Below, in pieces: positions 55,770 to 64,000 of a stretch of 64,000 nucleotides of DNA. How positions within the stretch are numbered: position 1 is the stretch's first letter; each line of letters starts with the position of its first letter. Where the stretch lies: NCBI GenBank assembly GCA_963743425.1, contig CAVUPU010000002.1, positions 124,001-188,000 on the forward strand. Direction: 5' to 3'. The notes under the pieces are model-generated. The model saw nothing but the letters and a program-made list of their open reading frames with translations, did not search any database and was not told where the DNA came from. Origin of the DNA: JAJVID01 sp963743425. Lineage in GTDB: Bacteria > Acidobacteriota > Blastocatellia > RBC074. Both the position numbers and the translations under genes were made by a program.

Positions 55770-56690
55770 TCAGGTTCGAGATTTGGGTCTGGAGCTATTC
55801 TGCGTCTGCGGCCGCGGCGCGAAATATCGCAAGATGACCTTGATCAGTCGCGGCTCGTCCGGTCCGGCGGCGATGTGATAGACAGTTTGCGGCGCCGGAT
55901 CGTCCTGTGTTAGCTGGCGCGTCACGTCTGCCCCGGCCTCCCGCTCGACCTTGGTCCAGGCCTTACCAACGCCGGTCGCCATTTCAAATTGTTCCGCCTT
56001 TGCGCCCCAGGCTTGTTCCCATCTCTTAACCATCTCAGCGGTCAATTTCAGAGGTTTCGCGCCGATCGTGAGGTCCGTGAGCGGGTGAGGAGCGATGAGC
56101 GCGATCAACTGTTCGCCGGTCTGATCCAACCGGCTTCGCCGCATAGTGAAGCAGTTCGGGCGGTCTTCCTGCGCGGGGATTTCGATCAGACGCCCGGCGG
56201 CTACCTGATTGTCGCCATTTCGCGTGAGCGTGGTTGGGAAGATCAACAGCGGTTCCCCCAGGCGTCCGTCGTCGTATTGCTCGCGATTGATCACGTAAAG
56301 ATAGCCCGCCTGCCCTGATTCGAAACTCAATCTGATCTTTTCGCCGACGCGTAAGGGCGCGCCGGCCTCCACGCGCTCTGGAATCCAGTCGACGATTTCA
56401 CCTGCTTCATGAACGATGATGCGCTCCCCGACCTCCACAGCGGAGGCGCGCCGCAGCCGCCAAATCGTCAGGCCGAGTTGCGTTGTGCGCGCTGATCGTG
56501 TCTTAGCCGAGGGCTTTGCGCCAACGCGGCGATAGCTGACGCTCTTGCGCCGAGCGGCGCCTGGCTTGACCGGGCGGGCTTTGATGAATTCTTCCGGCAC
56601 GATGTCCCGCTCGAGACGCTCACGCGTTTGGGGCTGGACAAACGCCGGCAGACAGAGAGCGAAGAGGATGAGATTCAGGAATGCGATCAT
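55770..56690 (-). CDS. Secreted DUF4384-domain protein
   Basis: A 306-residue protein with a signal peptide (IAFLNLILFALCLPAFVQPQ), a basic Arg/Lys-rich stretch (residues 35-75) and a DUF4384-type domain (LRVGEKIRLSFESGQAGYLYVINREQYDDGRLGEPLLIFPTT). The C-terminal part has TRQLTQDDPAPQTVYHIAAG. It lies downstream of the kinase at 57239-59131 on the same strand, and that kinase carries a related ectodomain, repeating the kinase/DUF4384 pairing of the caspase island. Confidence 0.8.
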   Translation of the reverse strand: MIAFLNLILFALCLPAFVQPQTRERLERDIVPEEFIKARPVKPGAARRKSVSYRRVGAKPSAKTRSARTTQLGLTIWRLRRASAVEVGERIIVHEAGEIVDWIPERVEAGAPLRVGEKIRLSFESGQAGYLYVINREQYDDGRLGEPLLIFPTTLTRNGDNQVAAGRLIEIPAQEDRPNCFTMRRSRLDQTGEQLIALIAPHPLTDLTIGAKPLKLTAEMVKRWEQAWGAKAEQFEMATGVGKAWTKVEREAGADVTRQLTQDDPAPQTVYHIAAGPDEPRLIKVILRYFAPRPQTQNSSRPKSRT

Positions 56691-56799
56691 AATCTGCGCT
56701 CCGATGTTTGCGCTGATTTTTCGCTCTTTTCTTTATGCATAATTTTCCTCCTCTGAAGTTAGAATGATAGGTTCAAGCAGCCTGACGCAGGGCGCCATA

Positions 56800-57200
56800 A
56801 GTTACGCGAAAGGGGACTGTCGGCTTATAGCCGACAGGGGAATTTCGCATCGCCGAGTCTTCGAGGCGATCCCTTCTTGAAATCCCACGAAATTAGTTGA
56901 GCCAGGCCGCCTGGCCTGACGTAAAATGCGCCGAATACGACAGGCTTTGTCCCGGCAGCTTAAATCGCTACGGGAGGCGCCTCGTGCGGCTCTTTGAAAC
57001 TCAGACTTCGGGAGGTTCTGACGGGTAGTCCGTCAGATAAAAGTTTGAACGCCGAAGTAGAGAAATACTCGAATCTTTCAAAGATTCATGGCCCGGACGG
57101 GGCCGTTGCACGCTAACGTAAGTCGTTGGACTATGCGTTGTGCAAGAAGCTGCTGTTGAAGCATGTCTTCCAAAAGAAGCCGCCTGCTTTAGCTGGCGGA
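56800..57200 (-). other. Hairpin-rich intergenic region
   Basis: About 550 bp between the kinase and the DUF4384 gene show no coding character but contain a chain of strong hairpins: CTGTCGGCT-TAT-AGCCGACAG, ATCGCC...GGCGAT, GCCAGG-CCG-CCTGGC and CTGACGG-GTAGT-CCGTCAG. It may be a structured RNA, an intercistronic regulator or a decayed repeat cluster. I could not match it to a known RNA class. Confidence 0.45.
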
Positions 57201-57238
57201 GTCGTCACTCAATCGTCTCGCGTCCGTTCCCTTCCCTA

Positions 57239-59131
57239 TCAATAAAACGAAAATTCATCTCGAATCGGATCAGACAAACCAACGAGTCGCGCCAGGCGAT
57301 GCTCCAATTTGATAAGGCTGGCCAGGACATCGCCCCGTCCTCTGACGACGGTCTGTCGAGATATGTCGTCTCTTTCCGTCGCAATCTTGTTGGCGGCGTG
57401 ACCGGCGAGCCATTCCCGTATGGAATTGCGCTGGGCCGTGTCGCCGACAACGCCCTGATCAATGGGATTGACCTTGTCCTTGATCGCTTCAAGCGGCTGA
57501 GCGGCGCTCGCCGCCCATACGACCCAGAGCTTTTCGACTCCGGGGCGCTCGGCGAGGACGTACCAGCCGGTCAAGACCGGCTCGTAGGCCGCAATTTGGG
57601 CGGAGCCGTGATTGATGGAAGAGATCGGGAAGATGATTCTGTAATTGACATCGCCGCTGGAGGCCGGCCCCTCATTGAGCAAATAAAGGTAGCCAGCCTG
57701 CGGGCTGACAAGGCGGAGCCGGAACTTCCAGCCGCTCTCGAAGCTCTCGTGGCCTGAGGCTTCGAACGGCTCATCGAGCGGCTCGCCATTCCGCATCTTC
57801 TGCACAGTGATCGAGTAACCGATCACGCGTTCTGGCGGCGCGGATTCGAGCGCAAAGGATGAAGGCAAGGGGCGCGTTGATCTGACGAAGACCACCAGAA
57901 CGGTTGAGACGGCCAGGATGAATAGCAGAGCGGCGAGCGCCACCCAGGCCCTCTTACGCCGCATTCCTCCGGCGATCTGTTCGGTCTCCGGCGTCTTGGT
58001 CGCCGCTGTCATGTTCGCCATTTGAATCGAAGTCGAGGTATCGACCTCGGATCGGCGTTCGAGTTTGCGCCTGAGTTCTTGCAGGTCGAGCAACATCTTA
58101 TGCGCCGATTGATAGCGCCGGTCGCGGTCTTTCGCCAGGGCCAGCGCCACGATGTTTTGCAACCCAGGCTCGATCAGTTCCGCGAGCGGCGGCGGTTCGC
58201 GCGTCAGGATCGCCACGATAATGTCCGAAGGCGTCTCGCCGTCGAAAGGCGAGACCCCGGCCAGCATTTCATAAAACACGGCGCCCAAGCTCCAGATGTC
58301 GCTGCGATGGTCCACACTCTGCCCGCGCGCCTGCTCCGGCGACATATATCGGAAAGTTCCGATCAGCGCGCCGGGCGCAGTCTCGTACGAGTCGCGCGTC
58401 ATCATTGAGGAATAACCGGACGTAGCGAACGCCGCCTCGACTGGTTTGGCCAACCCAAAATCTAGAACCTTCACATAGCCATCGGGCCGCAACATCACGT
58501 TCTCGGGTTTGATGTCGCGGTGAACGATTCCGGCGCCGTGCGCTGCTTCGAGCGCCGACGCCATCTGGGCGCCGATGTCTAGCGCCTCGGTCAGAGTGAC
58601 CGCTCCATTGGCGAGGCGTTGGCGCAACGTCGGGCCTTCAACGAATTCCGTGGCGATGAAGAGCGTGTCGCCGTCGCGCCCGATTTCGTATATGGTCAGG
58701 ATGTTCGGGTGATTGAGCGCAGAGGCGATTCTGGCTTCGCGCTCGAATCGCTTCACGCGTTCGGCGTCGCTTGCGAATTCGGCGGGAAGCAGTTTGAGCG
58801 CTACCTCGCGGCCGAGCCGTGTGTCAATGGCGAGATAAACCTCACCCATTCCGCCTCTGCCCAGCAAGGCGAGCAGACGGTAATAACCAATGAGTCGCCG
58901 CTGATGCGGCCCGGACGCGCCGCCGACCAACAGGTGGGCGGCGTCTTCGATCGCGTGAGCGGCGATAAAGCTGGCGGCCTGTTCATGCGAGGCGAGCAGC
59001 GAAGCGATCTCCTCGCGCAACTCTATGTCATCGCCGCAAACTCGCTCGAGAAAACGGTGTCGCTCGTGCGGCTCACATTGCAGCGCGGCATCGAACCATT
59101 CTTTCACCTTTTGCCATCGCTCAGGTTCCAT
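57239..59131 (-). CDS. Transmembrane Ser/Thr kinase with extracytoplasmic DUF4384-like domain
   Basis: A 630-residue protein: helical start (MEPERWQKVKEWFDAALQ), kinase domain with GRGGMGEVY, VALKLLPAEF, HRDIKPEN, VLDFGLA and GTFRYMSPEQARG, then a membrane segment (AWVALAALLFILAVSTVLVVFV) and an ectodomain (FESGWKFRLRLVSPQAGYLYLLNEG...RIIFPISS) of DUF4384 type. No sigma gene is adjacent, unlike the other kinases here. The final 100 residues are a helical tail without known motifs. Confidence 0.88.
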   Translation of the reverse strand: MEPERWQKVKEWFDAALQCEPHERHRFLERVCGDDIELREEIASLLASHEQAASFIAAHAIEDAAHLLVGGASGPHQRRLIGYYRLLALLGRGGMGEVYLAIDTRLGREVALKLLPAEFASDAERVKRFEREARIASALNHPNILTIYEIGRDGDTLFIATEFVEGPTLRQRLANGAVTLTEALDIGAQMASALEAAHGAGIVHRDIKPENVMLRPDGYVKVLDFGLAKPVEAAFATSGYSSMMTRDSYETAPGALIGTFRYMSPEQARGQSVDHRSDIWSLGAVFYEMLAGVSPFDGETPSDIIVAILTREPPPLAELIEPGLQNIVALALAKDRDRRYQSAHKMLLDLQELRRKLERRSEVDTSTSIQMANMTAATKTPETEQIAGGMRRKRAWVALAALLFILAVSTVLVVFVRSTRPLPSSFALESAPPERVIGYSITVQKMRNGEPLDEPFEASGHESFESGWKFRLRLVSPQAGYLYLLNEGPASSGDVNYRIIFPISSINHGSAQIAAYEPVLTGWYVLAERPGVEKLWVVWAASAAQPLEAIKDKVNPIDQGVVGDTAQRNSIREWLAGHAANKIATERDDISRQTVVRGRGDVLASLIKLEHRLARLVGLSDPIRDEFSFY

Positions 59132-59611
59132 TCGGTTGAAGTTCCATTGAATTTCTCAATGCGACCAGGCTGGCCAAGCAGGCGGAACTCCCCCTCCCGG
59201 TTCGCGACAGAATCTATTTTTTATGAGGTGATCGTTGAATCCAGATACGGCGTAATTGATACGTCTTTGCGCGCCAAGAGTCAATTCGTTTGCCGTCCAG
59301 TACAAAAAAATTTCGTCGGCGTGAGCCGATCAGCCGTGGTCATGCCGATAGAGTGATATAGGAAAGAACTTTGCCTGTTGGCAGCAATTCTCGGTTTGGT
59401 AGATTTTGCCGGGCTTTCTAATGATTCTGTTTGGCGGTAATGCCTGTAAGCTGTTGATACCATAGAAACCGGCTCCGGCAGGATTTCCAAACCGAGATTT
59501 GCTGGCTCATTGCCAATTCCATATTGCGCATTGTCTCGCGGCGGAGGCTGTCTTGAATCCTTTTTCCCGCAAGTCAATGGGCAATGCGCAATATAGCGTC
59601 GAGGAGGACGT
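59132..59611. other. Divergent intergenic region
   Basis: About 480 bp between the kinase start and the membrane-protein gene. I see only a short inverted repeat (ATATTGCGCATTG near 59520 against CAATGCGCAATAT near 59583) and the GAGGAGG ribosome site of the next gene. No convincing gene is present. Confidence 0.5.
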
Positions 59612-60277
59612 ATGTTGGACACACTAAGAAAGCCGCTCTTTCTGATAGCGACGGTATTGATCTTCATTGTGTTTTTGATTGAAATCGGTTCGGGGCTGGT
59701 CGCAAGCTTTGGATCGGGAACGCACGGTATGGGCGTTCCCTATCTCGCGCTGCTGGACGGGTTGCTGGCCTTCACTATCGCCTTGATAGCTTGCTCTCTG
59801 CTGATCCCGGAGCGTGTGCAAGGAAGAATTCAGGGTGTGGCGACCTTGATAGTCTCGTTGATCGTGATTATCGTCGGGATCGCCAAAATCTTCACGGCGA
59901 TCGGCAAGCTGTTTCTGATGATCGGGCTACTGCTCGCTCCGATCTTCGGCACAATCATTTACCTCATTATCTTCGCCCGGTTTCCGCGCGGGGAAGCAGC
60001 CGCCAGCCTGAGCATTCTGATGACCTTGAAACTCTTTTTCGCCGGATTCCTCGTATTCGCGCACCAGCGGTTTCTGCAGAACAAAGGGCTTGTTTTGCTC
60101 GTGCTGAGTTCATTCATCGCCACCATCATCATCGGCTTCCTGCACGGCTTCGTCCCCGGCTTCCTGGTAAGCATTACCGATTCAATCGCCGCAATCGTCG
60201 TGGCGATCATCGCCGTCATCTGGGCGATCGTTTTCCTGGTCGGCTCGATCATCTCGATGGTCAAAGCGATCGCTTGA
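59612..60277 (+). CDS. Polytopic membrane protein of unknown function
   Basis: A 221-residue, strongly hydrophobic protein with about six membrane helices (LFLIATVLIFIVFLIEIGSGL; LLDGLLAFTIALIACSLLIP; GVATLIVSLIVIIVGIAKIF; LLLAPIFGTIIYLIIFARFP and two more at the C-terminus). A GAGGAGG site precedes the ATG. No catalytic motif or family is recognised, and it stands alone. Confidence 0.75.
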   Translation: MLDTLRKPLFLIATVLIFIVFLIEIGSGLVASFGSGTHGMGVPYLALLDGLLAFTIALIACSLLIPERVQGRIQGVATLIVSLIVIIVGIAKIFTAIGKLFLMIGLLLAPIFGTIIYLIIFARFPRGEAAASLSILMTLKLFFAGFLVFAHQRFLQNKGLVLLVLSSFIATIIIGFLHGFVPGFLVSITDSIAAIVVAIIAVIWAIVFLVGSIISMVKAIA

Positions 60278-60301
60278 CACTAATCAACCGCCGAGCCGCC
60301 A

Positions 60302-60385
60302 AGATCGAGGATCGAGGATTGAAAATCGCGTCATCGCGCGTAAAACAGTCTTCGATCCTCGATCTTCGATCCTCGATTTTCACGC
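60302..60385. repeat. Palindromic element
   Basis: GATCGAGGATCGAGGATTG faces CGATCCTCGATCTTCGATCCTCG, a relative of the element at 21391-21522. It lies just after the membrane-protein gene and could terminate its transcript. Confidence 0.7.
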
Positions 60386-60567
60386 CCTTTGCGCGAGGAT
60401 GCTCCATCCACAGCCTTTAGGTTTGGGTGGCGCAGATTCGCGCGTCCCTTTTGTCCCATCGATCCTCGGCGAAAACTTCAAGTGATAGAATGCGCTACTG
60501 CCATCCGCTGTACTGCCCAGGTTTGCGCGGCAACGAAGAGTTGATGACCGGCGTAGAACTGATTGTT

Positions 60568-60655
60568 TGAGCATGTTGTCGAACGCCGTCCTGGTCTGGA
60601 ACACCATTGAGATCGAGCGTGTGGTTGAGCGGTTGCGGCTGGCCGGTGAAATGTG
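60568..60655 (+). pseudogene. Tn3-family transposase fragment
   Basis: The frame reads LSMLSNAVLVWNTIEIERVVERLRLAGEM before a stop. This recalls the C-terminal region of Tn3-family TnpA (NA-VxWNT... ERxxxxLR). Only about 29 codons remain, joined directly to TnpB sequence. Confidence 0.5.
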
Positions 60656-60677
60656 AGATGAGGACATTCCCTTTGTT

Positions 60678-61430
60678 ATGGGCAAGTATCAGCGCGAACG
60701 ATTCAGCCTGGCAAAAGGAGAATGTGACCTTGTGCGCCGTAAGGACGGCAAGTGGTTTCTGCTCGTGACCGTGGACGTGCCCGAGGGAACCGAGATTGCT
60801 CCTACAGAGTTCATCGGCGTGGATTTTGGCGCGGTGAATCTCGCCACTGACAATGACGGCGCCATATATACCAACACCGAAACTGAAAAGGTGCGCCAAA
60901 AGCGAAATAAGGTCAGACGTTCTTTGGGTCGGAAGGCGGGGAAAGTAAAACGAACGGGCTCGCGCCCGAAGAACATCAAGAGAAAACTGAAAGCTCTCTC
61001 CGGCAAGGAACGCCGGTTTAAATCGAACGAAAATCATCGCATCTCTAAACGAATCGTTGAGAAAGCCACAGACACCAAACGCGGGATCGGTCTTGAAGAC
61101 TTGACCGGGATCCGCGAACGGACTCGGTTCAGGAAGTCTCAGCGAGACAAGATGTCGAAATGGTCGTTCGCTGAATTGCGTGGATTCATTGAATACAAGG
61201 CGAAACTGGCTGGAGTTCCGGTGATCCCAGTCGATCCGCGCAATACGAGCAGGACGTGCCCGAAATGTGGGCATATAGAAGAAGGCAATCGTCCTACTCG
61301 CGGGGTATTTCTGTGCCGAATGTGTGGTTATTTCGATCATGCAGACATAGTCGGCGCAACCAATATTGCCTGTGCCGCCAAAGTCGCCTGGCGGGAAGTC
61401 GCGGAAAAACGGCTGACAGCAGCCGCGTAG
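60678..61430 (+). pseudogene. tnpB: TnpB lacking its N-terminal part
   Basis: A 250-codon frame encodes the C-terminal two thirds of an IS605-type TnpB. RuvC Asp lies in FIGVDFGAVNLAT and Glu in IGLEDLTGI. The zinc ribbon is CPKCGH...CRMCGY, followed by Asp in HADIVGATNI. All catalytic residues are present, but the N-terminal DNA/RNA-binding region is replaced by Tn3 sequence. The downstream hairpin CTCCACCTATA...TTTAGGTGGAG (61443-61475) matches the end of the element at 35100. A 45-bp direct repeat (GATAGAATGCGC, ACTGCCATCCGCTGTACTGCCC) flanks the copy at 60482 and 61484. Confidence 0.85.
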
Positions 61431-61617
61431 TACAGCGACAAGCTCCACCTATAACTCGCTACCGTTTAGGTGGAGTTGGTGACGTGATAGAATGCGCAAC
61501 TGCCATCCGCTGTACTGCCCAAGTTTGCGAGGCTTACATCTATAGCCAGGACAAGAAGAAGCGCCTGCGCTTCAGGAAAGTTTCCAGCATTCCCTATGAC
61601 CAGTGGTTGTGTCTTTC

Positions 61618-61702
61618 AAGGGTGTTGACCGCGTATCCTTGCTGGCGCTCGAAGGTCGTGTAATTGTCCCGGTCGTGATGGGCAGGTATCAGTCCGAACG
61701 CT
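61618..61702 (+). pseudogene. TnpB fragment interrupted by a MITE
   Basis: The frame KGVDRVSLLALEGRVIVPVVMGRYQSERCG matches the segment just before and at the start of the TnpB copy at 60678 (MGKYQRERF). It is cut at 61703 by a palindromic element; a further piece of TnpB reappears at 62480. Confidence 0.6.
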
Positions 61703-62039
61703 GTGGGACAATTTGGCAAACTTGTCATTACCCACAATTTCTGCACGAAATGTGCGCATTCTTCGTCGCGTAGCAGACGGCCTGAGATTAGCCGTGCGTT
61801 TTAACGCACGGTAACAACGCAGTTTACATCCACGTCGCGTCAGCGACGGTTGAAGCCATTCGAAGGTTTCAACCACTCCCTTCAACCGTCGCTGACGCGA
61901 CGGGGATGGCTCTCGTCTCCGGCAGCCGCGCGATTGAGAAACGCACGTCGCTAAAGTCATCGGGCGCGCTACGCGACCAGAGACACCGTCAACGAGTGCG
62001 GGGAAAGTGGGTAATGACAAGTTTGGCAAATTGTCCCAC
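61703..62039. mobile_element. Non-autonomous element with GTGGGACAATTTGGCAAAC ends
   Basis: The second copy of the element at 26217-26542, with the same ends (GTGGGACAATTTGGCAAAC...CATTACCCAC and the complement at 62008-62039) and the same subterminal GAAATGTGCGCATTCTTCGTCGCG. An inner palindrome (CGTCGCGTCAGCGACGGTTG, 61833-61902) replaces the inner element seen in the first copy. Confidence 0.8.
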
Positions 62040-62102
62040 TAACCAGGTTGCAATAAGAACTCGGACAATTATGGCAAATGGTGTCAACTAACCAGGTTGC
62101 AG

Positions 62103-62438
62103 TAATGACCAGTGGGACAGGTCTTTGAGCAAACAGTCAGCGTACCCACATTTTTCGCGTTCGACGATTTCTCCTTTTCGCCCTGAAAGGGCGGTGGATG
62201 TTAGACCGGCGGTGAAACCACCGGAAACCGAGCGCCGATGCATCGCACCCGGAGGGGTGCTGGACGGAACTCTGATCTGACGAAATTGCGTCCACCGCAC
62301 TTCGGTCCCGCGCCCCTGCCGGGGCGCAAAGGCAATAATGACGCGGCTTCCGGTGGTTCCACCACCGGCTAATCTCTCGCCGCGCCTCCGGCGCAAAAGA
62401 GAAACGATATGGGTAATGACAAGTTTGGCAAATTGTCC
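62103..62438. mobile_element. Degenerate copy of the GTGGGACA element
   Basis: The right end (GGGTAATGACAAGTTTGGCAAATTGTCC, 62411-62438) is conserved; the left end retains only GTGGGACA. The interior shows palindromic stretches (CCGGTGGTTCCACCACCGG; GCGCCCCTGCCGGGGCGC) but no gene. Upstream, CTAACCAGGTTGCA(A/G)TAA is duplicated at about 62039 and 62090. Confidence 0.6.
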
Positions 62439-62479
62439 GACACACGCAATTCGCAAACCGTTATAGATATGGGCAGCGC

Positions 62480-62572
62480 AATCTGGCCAGACGCAAGGAC
62501 GGCAAGTGGTTTTTGCTCGTGACCATGGGCTTGACCGAAGGGAGGCCACAACCTGCGACCGATTTCATTTGA
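62480..62572 (+). pseudogene. TnpB fragment
   Basis: The frame NLARRKDGKWFLLVTMGLTEGRPQPATDFI and stop matches DLVRRKDGKWFLLVTVDVPEGTEIAPTEFI of the TnpB at 60678. It is probably the continuation of the fragment at 61618-61702 after the inserted elements, ending where the facing gene begins. Confidence 0.65.
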
Positions 62573-63140
62573 GCTCGACTCGGCATGGCTGATCGCCGAC
62601 GCATTCGAATGTCAGATTTCCGCCGTCCTTTAAGATGGAGATTTCAGTGCAGGATTTATCATCCTTGCCGCAACCATTGTTCGGCGCGGCGGCTTGCAGC
62701 AGTTCGAGTTTCCTGCCGCGCAACTCCTCTTTGGCTTTTGAATCCTCCCCGCCGGCCGGCAATGACTTCGGTTCGTATGTGACGAAAGCTTTGGCGCCGG
62801 AGACGAGTTTGAAGACGGCTTTTCGGTTTTCATCGTCGGATTTGCCGACGAGCGCGACCAAAGGCTGTTGATCGGAAAAATCGATGGCGACGGCGGAGTC
62901 CTTGAACTTCGGATAAGTGAAGTCCTGAGCTTTCAACGTCGCGCCGTGCGAGCCCAGTGACTCCTGAAGGTTCTTGAAGAAATTCGGTACGCTTTTCTCC
63001 ACGAAAGCTTTGATCTGATCGCCGTCCATCTTCCCGACGTCCGGTTCATCTTCATTACGGCTGAATCCCGCGCCTATTCCTATCGCAAAGACAGCGGCGA
63101 TCAGAACCAATACGATGATGGCAATACGCGACATGTTCAT
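62565..63140 (-). CDS. Membrane-anchored hypothetical protein
   Basis: A 191-residue protein with one N-terminal membrane segment (RIAIIVLVLIAAVFAIGIGAGF) and an extracytoplasmic part containing two Cys pairs near the C-terminus (GCGKDDKSC; ECVGDQPC). It starts 3 bp after the stop of the PASTA protein, so the two are co-transcribed. No family is recognised. Confidence 0.7.
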   Translation of the reverse strand: MNMSRIAIIVLVLIAAVFAIGIGAGFSRNEDEPDVGKMDGDQIKAFVEKSVPNFFKNLQESLGSHGATLKAQDFTYPKFKDSAVAIDFSDQQPLVALVGKSDDENRKAVFKLVSGAKAFVTYEPKSLPAGGEDSKAKEELRGRKLELLQAAAPNNGCGKDDKSCTEISILKDGGNLTFECVGDQPCRVELK

Positions 63141-63142
63141 GA

Positions 63143-63697
63143 CTATTGTACCTCGATCCGCACGTTATCCAGTCCCCAGGACTCGTTGCGGGTGTTTCTG
63201 TTTTCCGGAAGCCCCTCTCTCAAATCACCGATGAAGACCATATCGAGATCGCCTTTGTTATGCGTGAAAGCGCGTTTGCTTTTGTACACGCAGTCATTGA
63301 TCTTCAACTCCGTCTTTGTTTGCGACCAGCCAGGCTTCACTCTATTATCAAAGTCGTCCTCAAAGGCGACTATCGGTCCCTCCATCCAGGCTTCGGCGAC
63401 CAACAGTTTGACCGTGTCGCCTTCCTCGGCTTTCGATTTTCCAGCCGGCTCCTGAGCGAAGACGCATCCCGCCGCGACCGGCGTGTTGGGCTGCCACATC
63501 ACTTTGACTTTGAGCTTCAAGTCTTCGATCTTTTTGGTGGCCTCTCCAATATCCAGCCCGACGACAACAGGCACATCGATGCCATTTGGCCACAAGAACC
63601 AGGCGAGCGCGGCGATCAGGATCACCGCCTCTACAGACGCCGCGATAATCCACCACGGAAACGCCTTCTTTGTCGTGATTACAGATGCATCGTTCAT
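63143..63697 (-). CDS. Membrane protein with PASTA domain
   Basis: A 184-residue protein: short cytoplasmic start, membrane segment (WIIAASVEAVILIAALAWFLW), then a PASTA-like domain (VPVVVGLDIGEATKKIEDLKLKVKV...VFAQEPAGKSKAEEGDTVKLLV). The C-terminal region ends NTRNESWGLDNVRIEVQ and looks like the end of a beta-sandwich domain. PASTA domains bind peptidoglycan fragments or beta-lactams in other proteins. The C-terminal part is repeated in the next gene (63758-64000). Confidence 0.75.
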   Translation of the reverse strand: MNDASVITTKKAFPWWIIAASVEAVILIAALAWFLWPNGIDVPVVVGLDIGEATKKIEDLKLKVKVMWQPNTPVAAGCVFAQEPAGKSKAEEGDTVKLLVAEAWMEGPIVAFEDDFDNRVKPGWSQTKTELKINDCVYKSKRAFTHNKGDLDMVFIGDLREGLPENRNTRNESWGLDNVRIEVQ

Positions 63698-63757
63698 GAT
63701 TTACCGTCCATAGGCAGGGCTACTCAAGGGGAAACTTAGAGTTCCCCGCCCTTCAAT

Positions 63758-64000
63758 TTACTGTAGATCGATCCGCACGTTATCCAACCCCCAGGACTCG
63801 TTGTTTGCGTTTCTTTGATTCCTGTCAGACTCTACCAAATTACTGAAGAAAACCAGGGCGAAATCGGCGCTGTTGTGCGTAAAAGTGCGTTTGATTTTGT
63901 ACACGCAGTCCTTGTTTTTCAGCAATGGGTGTGAATTAAACCCAAGCGAGTTTACCGCCACGGCGCCGAAGGTCGCTTCCGCGCCGGCTTGTTGACATGT
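63758..64000 (-). CDS. Paralogue of the PASTA protein C-terminus (partial)
   Basis: A frame open to the right edge; 80 residues are visible. Its C-terminus (LLKNKDCVYKIKRTFTHNSADFALVFFSNLVESDRNQRNANNESWGLDNVRIDLQ) is clearly homologous to that of 63143-63697, showing tandem duplication. The start and N-terminal domains lie outside the window. Confidence 0.65.
   Translation of the reverse strand, partial: TCQQAGAEATFGAVAVNSLGFNSHPLLKNKDCVYKIKRTFTHNSADFALVFFSNLVESDRNQRNANNESWGLDNVRIDLQ

Overview
The window looks like chromosomal DNA of an Acidobacteriota bacterium. The basis is family content rather than any marker gene: several adjacent pairs of a TIGR02999-type ECF sigma factor and a Ser/Thr kinase with TPR or WD40 C-termini, tandem ADOP-type (MacB-like) permeases behind a PadR regulator, many secreted caspase-fold proteins, and a high-GC genome littered with short palindromic elements.

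Region 1 (1-11.9 kb, all minus strand) holds two parallel modules, each read as ECF sigma, TPR kinase, small repeat peptide, modifying enzyme. The peptides share an (M)x-IKTNVKAG start and three repeats of NHNQT(A/V)ARG(L/M)K. A B12-type radical SAM protein of the RiPP-maturation kind follows one peptide. A haem-oxygenase-like diiron protein with all six metal ligands follows the other. A secreted alpha/beta hydrolase carries the peptide's own leader region and first nine codons. A related hairpin-rich leader precedes all three. I regard this as the best candidate for an undescribed system: a kinase/ECF-sigma-controlled RiPP-like pathway.

Region 2 (12-15.5 kb) is a decaying metabolic operon (ferredoxin-like protein, an unknown protein, an internally deleted MFS transporter), a WD40 remnant and a palindromic element.

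Region 3 (15.6-35 kb) is a caspase island: seven caspase-fold genes (fused to FGE-like, WD40 or DUF4384 domains), a kinase with an extracytoplasmic DUF4384 domain, an ECF sigma factor and a secreted DUF4384 protein. It suggests a kinase/sigma-supervised envelope protease network. The three caspase-FGE genes end in variable tails followed by a shared 3' motif, which resembles diversity-generating retroelement targets, although no reverse transcriptase lies in the window.

Region 4 (35-46 kb) holds a frameshifted IS605-type TnpB, a full sigma plus kinase-WD40 module, an AT-richer three-gene operon ending in a PIN-like protein, and a second paralogous sigma/kinase-WD40 module whose kinase has lost its catalytic core. 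The upstream DNA of the two modules is also duplicated.

Region 5 (46-53 kb) has a tRNA-Lys 3' fragment (probable old attachment site), small hypothetical genes, a PadR regulator and three broken ADOP permeases.

Region 6 (53-64 kb) holds remnants of a nonribosomal-peptide or siderophore locus (SbnB-like dehydrogenase, a thioesterase tail, a metallophosphoesterase, a small protein), then a DUF4384 gene and a kinase-DUF4384 gene separated by a hairpin-rich intergenic region. A membrane protein, a graveyard of TnpB/Tn3 fragments with palindromic elements, and PASTA-type membrane proteins follow to the edge. Pseudogenes and insertions show that much of the window is evolving quickly.
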